A DNA stretch of 64,000 bases, from positions 31,774,209-31,838,208 of the forward strand of contig OX393557.1 of assembly GCA_947650365.1 (NCBI GenBank). The letters run 5' to 3'. Source of the stretch: Chamaelirium japonicum. Taxonomy: Eukaryota; Streptophyta; Magnoliopsida; Liliales; Melanthiaceae. Made by a program: the position numbers and the translations under genes. Below the pieces are notes generated by a model. It was not told the DNA's origin and did not search any database. It saw only the letters and a list, made by a program, of their open reading frames with translations. The stretch's first letter is position 1. Every line of letters begins with the position of its first letter. This document shows, one piece after another, positions 53,585 through 64,000 of the stretch.

Positions 53585-56160
53585 CAACTTCACCCAATCG
53601 ACAAGCAGACGACTGGGGTGAAATTCCAAAGGGTCGGGCAAAAAACATTGTTTTTTACCCGATCGCCGAAAGTTTCACCGGTTGAAAACACCCAATCGGT
53701 GAAGACACCCGATCGATCAACTTTGACCGATCGGTCGAAGACTTCACCCGAACGACAGGCAGACGATCAGGTGTTCCAAAGGATCAGGCAAAAAACGTTG
53801 TTTTTTACCCGATCGTCGAAAGTTCCACCGGTTGAAAATACCTAATCGGTCAACCTTGACGACAGAAGACACCCAATCGGTCAACTTTAACCGATCGGTC
53901 GAAGACTTCACCCAATTGACAGGCAGACGATTGGGTGAAATTCAAAAGGATCTGGCAAAATACGTTGTTTTTTACCCGATCGTCCAGAGTTCCACCGGTT
54001 GAAAACACCCGATCGATCAACCTTGACCGATCAGCAGAAGACACCCAATCGGTCAACTTTGATCGATCGATCGAAGACTTCACTCGATCGGTAGACAGGC
54101 AATCAGGTGAAATTCCAAAGGATCTGCCAAAAAACGTTATTTTTTACCCGATCGCCAAGAGTTCCACCGGTTAAAAACACCCGATTGGTCAACCTTAACC
54201 GATCGACAGAAGACACCCGATCGGTCAACTTTGATCGATCGATCGAAGACTTCACCCGATCGACAGGCAAACGATCAGGTGAAATTCCAAAGGATCGAGC
54301 AAAAAACGTTGTTTTTTACCCGATCGCCGAGAGTTCCACTGGTTGAAAACACCCGATCGGTCAACCTTGATCGATCGGCAGAAAACACCAGATCGATCAA
54401 CATTGACCGATCGATCAAAGACTTCACCCGATCGATAGGTGGACGATCGGGTGAAATTCGAAAGGATATGGCAAAAAACATTATTTTTTACCCGATCACC
54501 AAGAGTTCCACCAGTTGAAAACACCCAATCGGTAAACCTTGATCGATCGATAGAAGTCACCCGATTGGTCAACTTTGACCGATCGATCGAAGACTTCACC
54601 CAATCGACAGGCAGACAATCGGGTGAAATTCCAAAGGATTTGGCAAAAAACATTGTTTTTTACCCGATCACCAAGAGTTCGACCAGTTGAAAACACCCGA
54701 TCGGTCAACCCTGACCGATTGGCAGAAGACACCCGATCGCTCAACTTTGATCGATCGGTCGAAGACTTCACCCGATCGACAGGCAGACGATCAGATGAAA
54801 TTCCAAAGGATCGGGTAAAACGTCGAAAGTTCCACCGGTTGAAAACATCGGATCGATCAACCTTGACCGATCGACAGAAGACACCCGATCGGTCAGCTTT
54901 AACCGATCGGTCGAAGTCTTCACCCGATCGACAGGTAGACGATCGGGTGAAATTCTAAAGGATCAAGCAAAAACCTTTGCTTTTTACCCGATCGCCCAGA
55001 GTTCCACTGGTTAAAAACACCTGATTGATCAACCTTGACCGATCGACAGAAGACATCCGATCAATCAACTTTGACCAATCGATCGAAGACTTCACCCGAT
55101 CAACAGGCAAACGATCGGGTGAAATTCCAAAGGATTTGGCAAAAAATATTGTTTTTTACCTGATCGCCAAGAGTTCCACAGGTTGAAAACACCCGATCGG
55201 TCAACCTTAACTGATCGACAGAAGACACCCGGTTGGTCAACTTTGATCGATCGGTCGAAGATTTCACCCGATCAACAGGCAGACGATCAGGTGAAATTCT
55301 AAAGGATTGGGCAAAAAATGTTGTTTTTTACCCTATCGTCGAGAGTTCCACCGGTTGAAAACACCCGATCGGTCAATCTTGACCGATCGGTAGAAGACAC
55401 CCGATCAGTCAACTTTGACCGATCGGTCGAAGACTTCACCCGATCGACAGACAAACGATTGGGTGAAATTTCAAAGGATCTGGCAAAAAAATGTCATTTT
55501 TTACCTGATCGCCGAGATTTCCACCGGTTGAAATCACCAAATCGGTCAACCTTGACCGATCGGCAGACGACACCCGATCGGTCAACTTTGACCGATCGGT
55601 TGAAGACTTCACTCGATCGACAGACAGACGATCGGGTGAAATTCTAAAGGATATGGCAAAAAATGCTGTTTTTTACTTGATTGCCAAGAGTTCCACCGGT
55701 TGAAAACACCTTATTGGTTAACCTTGACCGATCGGCAGAAGACACCCGATTGGTCAACTTTGATCGATCGGCCAAAAACTTCACCTGATCGACAGGTATA
55801 CGATCAGGTGAAATTTCAAAGGATCGGGCAAAAAATGTTATATTTTATCTGATTGTCGAAAGTTCCATCGGTTGATAACATCTAATTGGTCAACCTTGAA
55901 AGATCGGCAGAAGACACCCGATCGGTCAACTTTGACCGATCAGTCGAAGACTTTACCCGATCGATAGGCAGACGATCGGGTGAAATTCTAAAGGATCAGG
56001 CAAAAAATATTGTTTTTAACCCGATCGCCCAAAGTTCCACCGACTGAAATCGACTGATCGATCAATTTTCACTGATCGGTCACCAACACCCGATCGATCG
56101 ATCTTGATCGATCGGTTGTCAACACCCGATCGACATTGGACCAATTGGTCGCCAGTATCC
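53585..56160. repeat. Tandem array, about 15 units of 172 bp
   Basis: The ACCCGATCG phrase after a T-run recurs at 53657, 53807, 53974, 54146, 54318, 54490, 54662, 54986, 55158, 55330, 55503, 55675, 55847 and 56019; most steps are exactly 172, with one shortened unit at the start and one internal deletion (54820-54835). Units are rich in CGATCG, GACCGATCGG and similar palindromes. Open frames on both strands occur because the unit lacks frequent stops; 172 is not divisible by three, so frames rotate and the frames are not a protein. Confidence 0.95.
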
Positions 56161-56278
56161 TATCAGCCAATAATGTTTGATAAGAGTTCGACGACACCAA
56201 CCCTTAGCAGGGGGTTTGGATTTTGCACCTGGATTCCAAGTCAGCCAGATCAGTCTCTATCTAACTTGGAGGGGGTAA

Positions 56279-56892
56279 CTGTAGGTGCAAAATTTGGCCA
56301 ACACCTGGCAACGAGACCCACTAGCCCTGCCTGGGGGTCCGCGAAGACAACAACGGAATCTACTAGCCCTGCCTGGGGTCCACGAAGATGACAACGGGAC
56401 CCACCAGCCTCGCCTGGACCCAGGCGACAATTGTAGAAACCGCCCTGTACCCCTGTTTTATTCTAAGACCTCTATAAATAGTAGACCCGACAAGTGTAAG
56501 GGATCGAAGATCTGATTTCTGAATCGGACTTTCGAAAAACCAGAGTTCTGACATCCCAATCCTTCAATCTCTTTTGAAGATAGACAAGTGACACTCAACC
56601 TGTTGAGGTCACTTCAATTCAAGTGTTAGTGAATTCAGGTTGCTCCTCATAGCACAGAGACGTATGCTTTGGCTGAACTTTGAGATCACATCTCATGTCA
56701 ACTCTTAATTGATCTCTGTCTACTCATCTCTTCTGAACCTAAGTTGTTAACCCTTCGACTATTCAGAGGTTCAATTCAAAGACACCAGCGTTCGAACCAA
56801 TGACTCAGACGAATGTTCGATCAAACTTTCAACTCGACTTGATTGACTGGTTGGGCGGAGTCTTCGGATCGACTCAGAGATTATCCCCCACA
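56279..56892 (+). mobile_element. LTR-like segment after a purine tract
   Basis: TGTAGGTGCAAAATTTGG starts right after CTTGGAGGGGGTAAC, resembling a polypurine tract followed by a 3' LTR. CTATAAATAG at about 56472 would be its TATA box. At 56317-56420 a unit of about 45 bases (GACCCACTAGCCCTGCCTGG) repeats three times. The right end CCCCCACA at 56892 is a guess; no partner LTR or polyprotein is visible. Confidence 0.4.
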
Positions 56893-57422
56893 GCGACATC
56901 ACTAGTTAGACATTAAAACTAAACTAGTATGCTGAGCATTGATCGTTGGTCGTGGATCAGAGGGCACCCGTAAGAATGGTGTGGTGGATGTGTACAATGA
57001 GAGGAACCTGATGCTAAGGGCAGATATGCAACTTCGACGGCCAGAGGCGGCAGACCTTAGATCAGAGTCGGGCTTGCCAATCATAGCTAGGGATCGAGAG
57101 TCCAAAGGTCAAGGCGTGAGCTCTGCAGTAGGGGGTATGAGGATTTCCAAAATAGACAAGGGCACTATAGTTAATTCACAACAACTTTATTCCTAATGAA
57201 ACAAAGTTTGGACTATTTTTCGTCTTATTTTGTCCGATTTAGCAATGTTTTCAAACCAACTTTGGAGTTGTACTTTTGAAAGTTTATCATCTAGATCAGT
57301 AGAGCACTCTATCTTGGAAGCATTATGCAACCGCTAAACCAAACACAGTTGAAGTAGGCGGACTCAAGTTTAGGCGAAGTCCATAAGTTTGACAATTCTT
57401 ATATGGGTGTTAATATTTGAAC
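56893..57422. other. No recognised gene
   Basis: An open frame at 56939-57196 is Arg/Gly/Glu-rich (GRGSEGTRKNGVVDVYNERN) but shows no known domain or splice context. Otherwise non-coding. Confidence 0.4.
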
Positions 57423-58564
57423 CTTTGTAGTCAACACCGTCTAGGCATTTTGGACCCCTAGGTGGGTAGTTTTTCCTAGGTGGTCGCCTCGGATCGCCTG
57501 GCACGTGGGTACCTAGGATCGCCTAGGCGCCTGAGCAATTTTTCACTTGATCCAATTTGAGATTTTTCTAAAATTGAATTGAATTAACTCATAATTGAGT
57601 TGCATTAATTCAAATTAAGTTGAATAAGCTCAAAATTGAGTTAAATTAACTAAAATTCTTATTATGGGTTCATAAGAATTTAAAGATTTTTCAAAATTGA
57701 ATTGGATTAACTTAAAATTCAGTTGAATTAATTAAATTTTGAGTTGAATTAACAACAAAATTGAGTTGAATTAATTCAAAATTGAATTGCATTAACTAAA
57801 ATTGAGTTGAATACACCCAAATTGAGTTAAATTAGCTCAAATTCTTATGATGAGTTCATAAGAATTTAGGAGATTTTCAAAATTGAGTTGAATTGACTCA
57901 AATTCTTATGATAAGTTCATAAGAAATTAGAGGGTTTTAAAATTAAGTTGAATTAACTCAAAATAAGTATTACATTAACTCAAATTAAGTTGAATAAACT
58001 CAAAATTGAGTTTAATTAACTCATATTCTTATGATTGGTTCATAAGAATTTGGGGGGGTTTCAAAATTGAGTTGAATTAACTTAAACTCTTATGATGAGT
58101 TCATAAGAATAGGAGGTTTTTTCAAAATTCGATTGAATTAACTTAAAAGTAAGTAGAATTAACTCAAATTGAGTAGAATTAACTCCAATTGTGTTGAATT
58201 AACTCAAATTCTTATGATGGGTTGATAAGAATTTAGGAGATTTTAAAATTTAAGGTGAATTAACTCAAAATTGAGTTGAATTAAATCTAAACTTAAACTC
58301 TAAATCCTTATATTTTATTATTTTTTCTTGATTTTTTTAGAATTTTTAGAATTTTTTCTTCAATTTTTTATTTTATTTTTTTCTAATTCAGTTTATTGGT
58401 GAAATATTCCTATTCTTTCTAGCTAATTTGATTTTTAAGTGGTGAAAATTATAATCAACATGGTACTATATTACTAAAATCATGTATATATATTTATACT
58501 ATATATAAGAATATTTAATAATTATTCACCACCTAGGTGCCGCCTAGCCACCTTGACTACACTG
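57423..58564. mobile_element. Non-autonomous hAT-like element
   Basis: Ends CTTTGTAGTCAACACCG and CCTTGACTACACTG are imperfect inverted repeats, followed inward on both sides by CCTAGGTGG/CGCCTAGG words. Flanking 8-base sequences ATTTGAAC (57415-57422) and ATTTGCAC (58565-58572) match at seven positions, the duplication length expected for hAT. The interior (57560-58290) is an AT-rich minisatellite based on TTGAGTTGAATTAACTCAAA and TTCTTATGATGAGTTCATAA. There is no transposase. Confidence 0.65.
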
Positions 58565-59521
58565 ATTTGCACTTCATTATTCTCCAAGTACAACCACACT
58601 TAAAAACTAAGAAAATAGTGCTTGTGTTTTGTAGGCATTTTCCCATACCACCACACAACAGGGGGTGTTTGCAGGTTGCCTCTTGGCGCCACATGCCTTC
58701 CGACACATCTGCGGTACTTATGCAACCCGCTTCCCCCCTTTTGTCTTCCTTTTTTCTTACCGGAACCCTAACCCACCCTATCGACCCACTAAACATTTTC
58801 ATGGTGGGCTAGGGTTCTAGCGAGTGAGCGAGCGAGCGAGCAAGAGAGAGAGAGAGAGATGTGGGTGCAAAAATTATACCGGACCGAACCAGACCCACAT
58901 AAGCCCGCGCAACGATTGTGGGTGCAAAAATTATACCGGACCGGACCAGACCCTCATGCGCAACAGCCTAAGTGAGCAAGCCCAGGCCCATGACCTACTC
59001 TACAGGGCCTGCAAATCAAGCCCCCCGTTATTGGGCCCGGACAATGGCCCAATAAGTGCCCAGCAAGGAGGCTCGAACAATGGCCCGTGTGAAGCCCAAG
59101 CCCGATGCCACCTCATCATTGCCATATCGAGCACGTGCTTCAGCTATAAAAGGACCCTTATGACCTACATAAAAACGGTTAGTGGGTCATTCAATCAGAG
59201 GAGGAGAGGATTTAAGAGTTTGAGCTAGAGCTCTCTTCTCTTCTTCTAGCTTCTTTCTAGTTGCCCCATGCAACCAACCTTGTAGAAAGCTTCTCTTGGC
59301 TTGTCGAGAGAACACTCACCTCCCTTTACATTCATTGTAGTGCAAACCAGGTGGGACCTGTCACCCGAAGACATAGGTCGTAAGACCGAACTTTGACAAC
59401 AACTCATTATGTCATTTCTCTCGCTCGAGTATATAATCTCCATAATATACAAACCATCTAATTTAATTAAGAGTTGTGGGGCGAGGTCTCTAATCAAGAC
59501 GGCATAAAAATTTCACCCGTA

Positions 59522-59563
<42 letters not shown>

Positions 59564-59937
59564 TGATAAGGAAGACGATGAAGGAGGTCCAGGAGGAGGA
59601 GGAAAAAGGATGCCACGATGATGACAAGTTTCCAACGGAGGCATGTTGCGTCGGAACCCTAACCCACTTATCGACCCACCGAACATTTTCACGGTATCGT
59701 GGGCTAGGGTTCTAGTGAGAAGGAAGAAGAAGGAGGGGGTAGGACTTGCAATATCCTTCTATCCTACCCCCTCCTCCTTTTAGCCCTACTCCCCGTCACC
59801 GGCCATGTGCAGGCCACCGCTTGCCTCCGCCGTCAACAACCCACCACAGCCGCGACCTCTTCCTTCTCCCCTTCTTCTTCCTCCTCCTGCTCCTCTTCCA
59901 CCCTCTTCCTCCTCCTCTTTCCCAGTTCTTCCTCCCT
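58565..59937. repeat. Direct repeats and LTR-like promoter region
   Basis: GGAACCCTAACCCAC through GTGGGCTAGGGTTCTAG occurs at about 58760-58820 and again at about 59655-59720. GTGGGTGCAAAAATTATACC occurs at 58861 and 58919. TATAAAAGG at 59145 is followed by several hundred transcribed-looking bases without a frame, like a retroelement leader. GA microsatellites lie at 58843-58858 and 59523-59562. No protein is recognised. Confidence 0.5.
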
Positions 59938-60056
59938 GAAATCGTAGCATTCTACCATACTATTCCGAATGCGCCTTCTGTGTATTCAGCCACCCTGGTA
60001 GAATTCACATAAGGTGAATTCGGACTGGTATGACCGAATGCTATGATTCTAGGGAT
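59938..60056. mobile_element. Imperfect foldback MITE
   Basis: CCTGAAATCGTAGCATTC at the left and the complement of GAATGCTATGATTCTAGGG at the right form terminal inverted repeats; CCGAATGCGCCTT and AAGGTGAATTCGG pair further in. The total is 119 bases. It lies between a pyrimidine-rich and a purine-rich tract, which makes the broader region appear symmetric as well. Confidence 0.65.
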
Positions 60057-60338
60057 GAAGAGGTGGGAAAAGGGAGGGGAAACAAGGGGAGGAAGAGGCG
60101 AAGGAAGAAGGGGAAGAAAAAGGAGGAGGACGAGGGGGATGGAAGGAGGAGGAGGAGGAAGAAAAAGGGGAGGATGAGGAGGAGACGATGACAATGAGTT
60201 GGAAGGGCGGAGGTGAGTGGGTGTGGGCGACGGCGCACTGCGGGCAACAGCTTATGGAAAAAAAAATGCATGTTGCCTTTAGACGAGAGTTACCTTTGGT
60301 ATTTCGTGGGATGTATATAGTCCCAATTTTTTGTTTGC
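60057..60338. repeat. Purine-rich tract, non-coding
   Basis: GGAGGAGGA-type purine runs to about 60190, then unremarkable sequence. Minus-strand Ser/Pro/Leu-rich frames come from composition. Confidence 0.6.
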
Positions 60339-60355
60339 CAAAGTGTGGTTGTGCT

Positions 60356-60751
60356 ACCCACAAGGGGAGTTAGTAAGCAACTGATGCTTTGGTGAGGAGG
60401 TCGTGGGTTCAATTCCTCCCCCCTCAAGTCACCCATGAGTGTGCAGGAAAACTTGTAGTGGATCTTTGGGCATTTTAATGACTTAAAATGGTCACCCCAA
60501 ACCACAGAATCGCCATGGTTTGGGGTCTAGCCAACGACATTTGTCCCCTCCCGTTCGATCATCCGAACCTTATGATGGGAGTCCCCTGGGGTTCTCTCGG
60601 TGGCATGCAGATCTCAACAATCTGAAACCATCCAATCCGACGAAAACAACAGGTGTTGATGGCCGGATCCGAACCACGGCGACTAGGTGAAGGGCTTTAT
60701 TTTCGGAGGGATTAGTCCTAGTCCGAAGTGGGTCTATTGCCAAAGAAATCA
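60356..60751 (+). mobile_element. SINE-like insertion with a 17-bp target duplication
   Basis: CAAAGTGTGGTTGTGCT occurs exactly at 60339-60355 and 60752-60768, flanking 396 bases, as left by L1-type retrotransposition. The insert begins with a tRNA-like segment: GGGGAG at 60364, TTAGTAAGCAACTGATG as an A-box-like part, GTGGGTTCAATTCC as a good B box near 60407, then TCCCCCC. The right end (CAAAGAAATCA) has only a weak A-tail. An inverted B-box-like GGATCCGAACC lies near 60665. It is longer than most plant SINEs, so it may be a dimer or a composite. Confidence 0.6.
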
Positions 60752-60957
60752 CAAAGTGTGGTTGTGCTTAGAGAATATTGTGGGGCAAATATTAACATCC
60801 ATTTTCTCATTTTTATCCCGACTCCAGACGACTCCATCCACTCAGTACTCCGGTAGCCTCATCCTAGCGCCAGCTGATATTTCGGGGACCTCTCTTCTCC
60901 GCCTTCTAGCGCTCCCCTTACCTGCGGCTTCACGACACCTCCACCGCCGCCGCTCTC

Positions 60958-63414
60958 ATGGCGGAGAAGCTATCTCTTTCCCTCCCGCTCCGCGTCCCCA
61001 CACCCCCTCCCTCCAAACCCGTCTTCCAAGAATTACCGCAACACAACCCCAACACCGCCACCTCCTCCTCCCCTTCTCCCCTTACCCCTCTCCTCCAAGA
61101 CCTCCTACTTCGCCACCAACCAGACTCCTCCCCCTCTCTCCCGCGCCGCCGCCCCACGCCCACCTCCCGCACTCCCCGCCTCGGCAAATTCCATGACCCC
61201 AACCGCGGAAAGCCCTGGTCCGTCTCCCCCCGCGTCTCCCTCCGTGGCCACCACATCCTCCTCACCCTCCTCCGCGCCCCCGAACCTTCTGACCTCGACG
61301 AAATCCTCAGGCCCCTCGACTCTCCCGACATCGGGGTCGAATCCCTCCTCGCCGACCTCCTTGGCATCATCGAAGGCCTGGAGTTCAATAAAAAGTGGGG
61401 CACTGCCCTTGTCGTCTTCGACTGGGCCCGCCGCCGGCACGGCGATTCCCACCTCTTCTCCTCCGTCCGTGGTTCTCCCGTCATCCCTGTTGTGGTCAGC
61501 ATCCTAGGGCGGGAGGGTCGCCTCTCTGACGCGGCCTCCCTCCTCGACGCTCTCCGGGAACAGGGCTGTTCGATCGATGTGTACGCCTACACTGCTCTCA
61601 TCACCACTTACGCCCGCAATGAGCGGTACCGGGAGGCGGTCGCTGTGTTCAAGAAGATGGAGGATGAGGGCTGCAAGCCCACCCTCATCACATACAATGT
61701 GGTCCTCAATGTCTACGGCAAGCTCTTCGCGCCCTGGAGAAAGATCGTATCCCTGGTCAATGCCATGAAGGGAGACGGGATCGCCCCGGACCGATACACC
61801 TATAACACCCTCATCAGCTGCTGCCGTCGTGGGTCTCTTCATGAGGAGGCTTCAGAGTTTTTCCGAGAGATGAAGGCTATCGGCTTCACCCCTGATAAGG
61901 TCACGTACAATTCGCTGCTCGATGTCTACGGGAAGTCTCGGAGGCATGAGGAGGCGATGGGTGTTCTTAGAGAGATGGAGGCTAATGGGTTTCCTCCGAG
62001 CATCATCACCTACAATTCTTTGATCTCTGCTTTTGCGAAAGATGGGATCTTGGATGAAGCAATGGAGCTCAAGGAGCAGATGGAGGCCAAGGGGATCGAG
62101 CCAGATGTTGTAACTTATACGACACTGTTGTCGGGGTTTGAGAAGGCAGGCAAGGATGAGCTTGCGGTGAGGATTTCTGAAGAGATGGAGAGTAAAGGGT
62201 GCAAGCGCAATCTGTGCACCTTCAATGCCTTGATCAAGATGCATGGCAATCGGGGTAATTTCTCGGAGATGATGAGGGTCTTTGAGGAGCTCAGGTCCAG
62301 CGGCTTCTCACCGGATATTGTTACTTGGAACTCGCTGTTAGCTGTATTTGGTCAAAATGGGATGGATTTGGAGGTGTCGGGGATTTTTAAGGAGATGAAG
62401 AAAGCGGGTTTTGTGCCTGAGAGGGACACATACAATTCCTTGATTGGTGCTTACAGCCGATGTGGCTCGTTTGACCAAGCAATGTATATATATAGGAGAA
62501 TGTTTGATGCAGGAATTGGTCCGGATCTCTCCACATATAATGCTGTTTTAGCTGCATTGGCTCGCGGGGGGCTTTGGGAACAAGCCGAGAAGATACTTGA
62601 GGAAATGAAGGATGGACGTTGCAAGCCCAATGAAGTCACATACTGCTCATTGCTGCATGCTTATGCCAATGCGAAGGAGTTGGATCGGATGTGTGCTCTG
62701 GCCGAGGATATATATTCAAGCGTTATTGAACCACACAACATACTTCTGAAAACGCTTGTGTTAGTGAACAGCAAGAGCAATCTTCTACAAGAAATGGAGC
62801 GTGCATTCTTTGAGCTGAAGAGAAGAGGCCGTTCTCTTGATATAACTACTTTGAATGCCATGGTTTCAATCTATGGAAAGAGGCAAATGATCGCGAAAGT
62901 AGATGAGATCCTGACATTTATGAAAGAAAGTGGCTTTACTCCCACTTTGACGACATACAATAGCTTGATTAATATGCATAGCCGGATGGGGGACTTTGAG
63001 AAATCAGAAGAGATCCTTCAGGAGATAAAGGCAAGAGGAGGGCGGCCTGATATTTACTCTTATAATACCGTCATTTATGCATATGGAAGGCAGGGCCGTA
63101 TGAAAGATGCCTCGAGGATATTCTCCGAACTGCAGGCTTCAGGGCTCAGGCCTGATATTGTAACCTATAATACTTTCATAACAAGTTATGTTGCCAATTC
63201 GATGTTTGTAGAAGCCATTGATGTAGTTCGGTACATGATCAAACATGGCTGCAGGCCGAACGAGAACACACACAACTCAATAGTAGATGGATATTGTAAG
63301 CGGGGACGGAAAGATGAAGCGGGAACTTTCATCCATAACCTTCTGCAGCTCAATCCTGGGATTTCTATGGATGAGGTATGTAGATTGTCAGAACGGTTAG
63401 CGAAAGCGTCTTGA
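60958..63414 (+). CDS. P-class pentatricopeptide repeat protein, At5g02860-like
   Basis: An intact single exon of 818 residues. Residues 1-90 are Pro/Ser/Thr-rich with few acidic residues, suitable as an organelle transit peptide. From about 173, 35-residue PPR motifs run to about 800, with starts near 208, 243, 279, 314, 349, 384, 419, 454, 489, 524, 559, 629, 664, 699, 734 and 769; typical openings are TYNSLI and TYNTLI. The segment at 594-628 lacks the TYN opening and is degenerate. No E, DYW or SMR domain is seen, so it is P class, expected to bind organellar RNA. Sequence and length match Arabidopsis At5g02860 (819 residues), by recall: for example YREAVAVFKKMEDEGCKPTL, EVSGIFKEMKKAGFVPER and MIKHGCRPN. 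A SINE-like insertion ends about 190 bases upstream of the ATG. No breaks are seen. Confidence 0.96.
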   Translation: MAEKLSLSLPLRVPTPPPSKPVFQELPQHNPNTATSSSPSPLTPLLQDLLLRHQPDSSPSLPRRRPTPTSRTPRLGKFHDPNRGKPWSVSPRVSLRGHHILLTLLRAPEPSDLDEILRPLDSPDIGVESLLADLLGIIEGLEFNKKWGTALVVFDWARRRHGDSHLFSSVRGSPVIPVVVSILGREGRLSDAASLLDALREQGCSIDVYAYTALITTYARNERYREAVAVFKKMEDEGCKPTLITYNVVLNVYGKLFAPWRKIVSLVNAMKGDGIAPDRYTYNTLISCCRRGSLHEEASEFFREMKAIGFTPDKVTYNSLLDVYGKSRRHEEAMGVLREMEANGFPPSIITYNSLISAFAKDGILDEAMELKEQMEAKGIEPDVVTYTTLLSGFEKAGKDELAVRISEEMESKGCKRNLCTFNALIKMHGNRGNFSEMMRVFEELRSSGFSPDIVTWNSLLAVFGQNGMDLEVSGIFKEMKKAGFVPERDTYNSLIGAYSRCGSFDQAMYIYRRMFDAGIGPDLSTYNAVLAALARGGLWEQAEKILEEMKDGRCKPNEVTYCSLLHAYANAKELDRMCALAEDIYSSVIEPHNILLKTLVLVNSKSNLLQEMERAFFELKRRGRSLDITTLNAMVSIYGKRQMIAKVDEILTFMKESGFTPTLTTYNSLINMHSRMGDFEKSEEILQEIKARGGRPDIYSYNTVIYAYGRQGRMKDASRIFSELQASGLRPDIVTYNTFITSYVANSMFVEAIDVVRYMIKHGCRPNENTHNSIVDGYCKRGRKDEAGTFIHNLLQLNPGISMDEVCRLSERLAKAS

Positions 63415-64000
63415 TCTTGTCAAAAGTTTAGATGAGAATGGACCCACATACAGCTCGATTAAAGGGGGAGATGTAAGTAGGGTTGAAAAGATGATGTGAG
63501 CTAATTAACTCATCACCTTCAGTTCAACTTTGTATATTTAAAATGAAGAATCATGAAATATTAGCAACTTGCAGAAGCCGAGTCTTTATTGTGATGGAAG
63601 CTGAATCAAGGATTGGGCTCCTGCGTCTTCCAAAGCCTTGTACTCATCTGATCCTTGATCTGTTAATCTGTTCATGTACTATTTATTATACATAGGTGCG
63701 ACTGAAAAAAAAGAATTTTTTCTCTGTAATGTATACCCTTAATTAATGCAGTTTTTTATAGTGTAAATGATACATGATATAAATGAAGGGTTTCATTGAG
63801 ATGATCCTACTGTACTAGTAAATCAGTAGCTGATAAAGGAAATTGATTTCATTATTACTCTTTTAGGTTTGTACAATTTAAGTAGTTATTCATCACTGCT
63901 AATGATTGATGATGGAAACATCCTTGCATTCATCCCATCCTTCAAACACTGGTTTGGGCATACTGAATTTATATGTACAATTTGAATACCTTGCATCATT
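63415..64000 (+). other. 3' region of the PPR gene
   Basis: AT-rich sequence after the TGA, with no second gene before the window edge. Possible polyadenylation elements: AAAATGAAGAATC near 63540 and TTAATTAATG near 63740. Confidence 0.5.

Noticed and set aside
53618..55647. Series of related 70-130 codon frames on both strands
   Set aside because: Frames through the 172-bp tandem array; the unit is not a multiple of three and frames rotate.
53585..56160. Regular repeats suggesting a CRISPR-like array
   Set aside because: Units of 172 bases without unique spacers in a plant nuclear context; a plain tandem satellite.
59746..60363. Ser/Pro/Leu-rich frames on opposite strands
   Set aside because: They arise from pyrimidine- and purine-rich tracts around a foldback element.

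Overview
The window looks like nuclear DNA of a flowering plant, most likely a monocot with a large, transposon-rich genome. The evidence is interrupted single-exon plant genes, canonical plant LTR-retrotransposon, CACTA, Helitron, hAT and Harbinger-type signatures, and a sulfotransferase gene with the strong GC bias common in monocots. I cannot name the species.

Only two genes look intact. One is a GC-rich cytosolic sulfotransferase (40857-41885, +). The other is an 818-residue P-class pentatricopeptide repeat protein near the right edge (60958-63414, +), whose sequence matches the Arabidopsis At5g02860 type. Almost everything else is mobile or repetitive DNA, much of it nested.

Layout: 1-2.5 kb is a nest of palindromic MITE-like elements, nearly all abutting (AT)n or (CT)n(AT)n tracts; one module recurs at 22.2-23.05 kb. 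At 2.5-8.3 kb is a scrambled, internally duplicated region containing two spliceable exons of an ALG7-like gene and a tandem trio of Harbinger-like MITEs. At 8.3-17.7 kb is a decayed Helitron Rep-helicase gene with duplicated N-terminal exons; a solo LTR with a perfect 5-bp target duplication splits the helicase. At 17.7-24.5 kb are fragments of a receptor-like kinase and a LINE RNase H. At 24.5-35.4 kb a full-length Copia element (25774-35435, TSD GAAGG) sits inside the remnant of another LTR element. At 35.4-40.6 kb are an LTR-like remnant and a CACTA-like subterminal repeat region. At 43.9-52.0 kb an 8.1-kb CACTA element (TSD ACT) without recognisable transposase splits a minus-strand gene. 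It carries telomere-like repeats, a two-exon module shared with the DNA after the Helitron gene, and about 22 copies of a roughly 180-bp tandem repeat. At 53.6-56.2 kb is a 172-bp tandem array. At 56.2-60.8 kb are LTR-like, hAT-like, foldback and SINE-like insertions, the last ending about 190 bp upstream of the PPR start codon.

There is no operon or pathway logic here. The genes relate mainly as targets and passengers of transposition. Repeated stop codons explained by C-to-T or G-to-A changes in the Copia, Helitron and LINE remnants suggest long methylation and deamination. No single region clearly shows a new biological system. The strongest lead is the exon module found both after the Helitron gene and inside the CACTA element.
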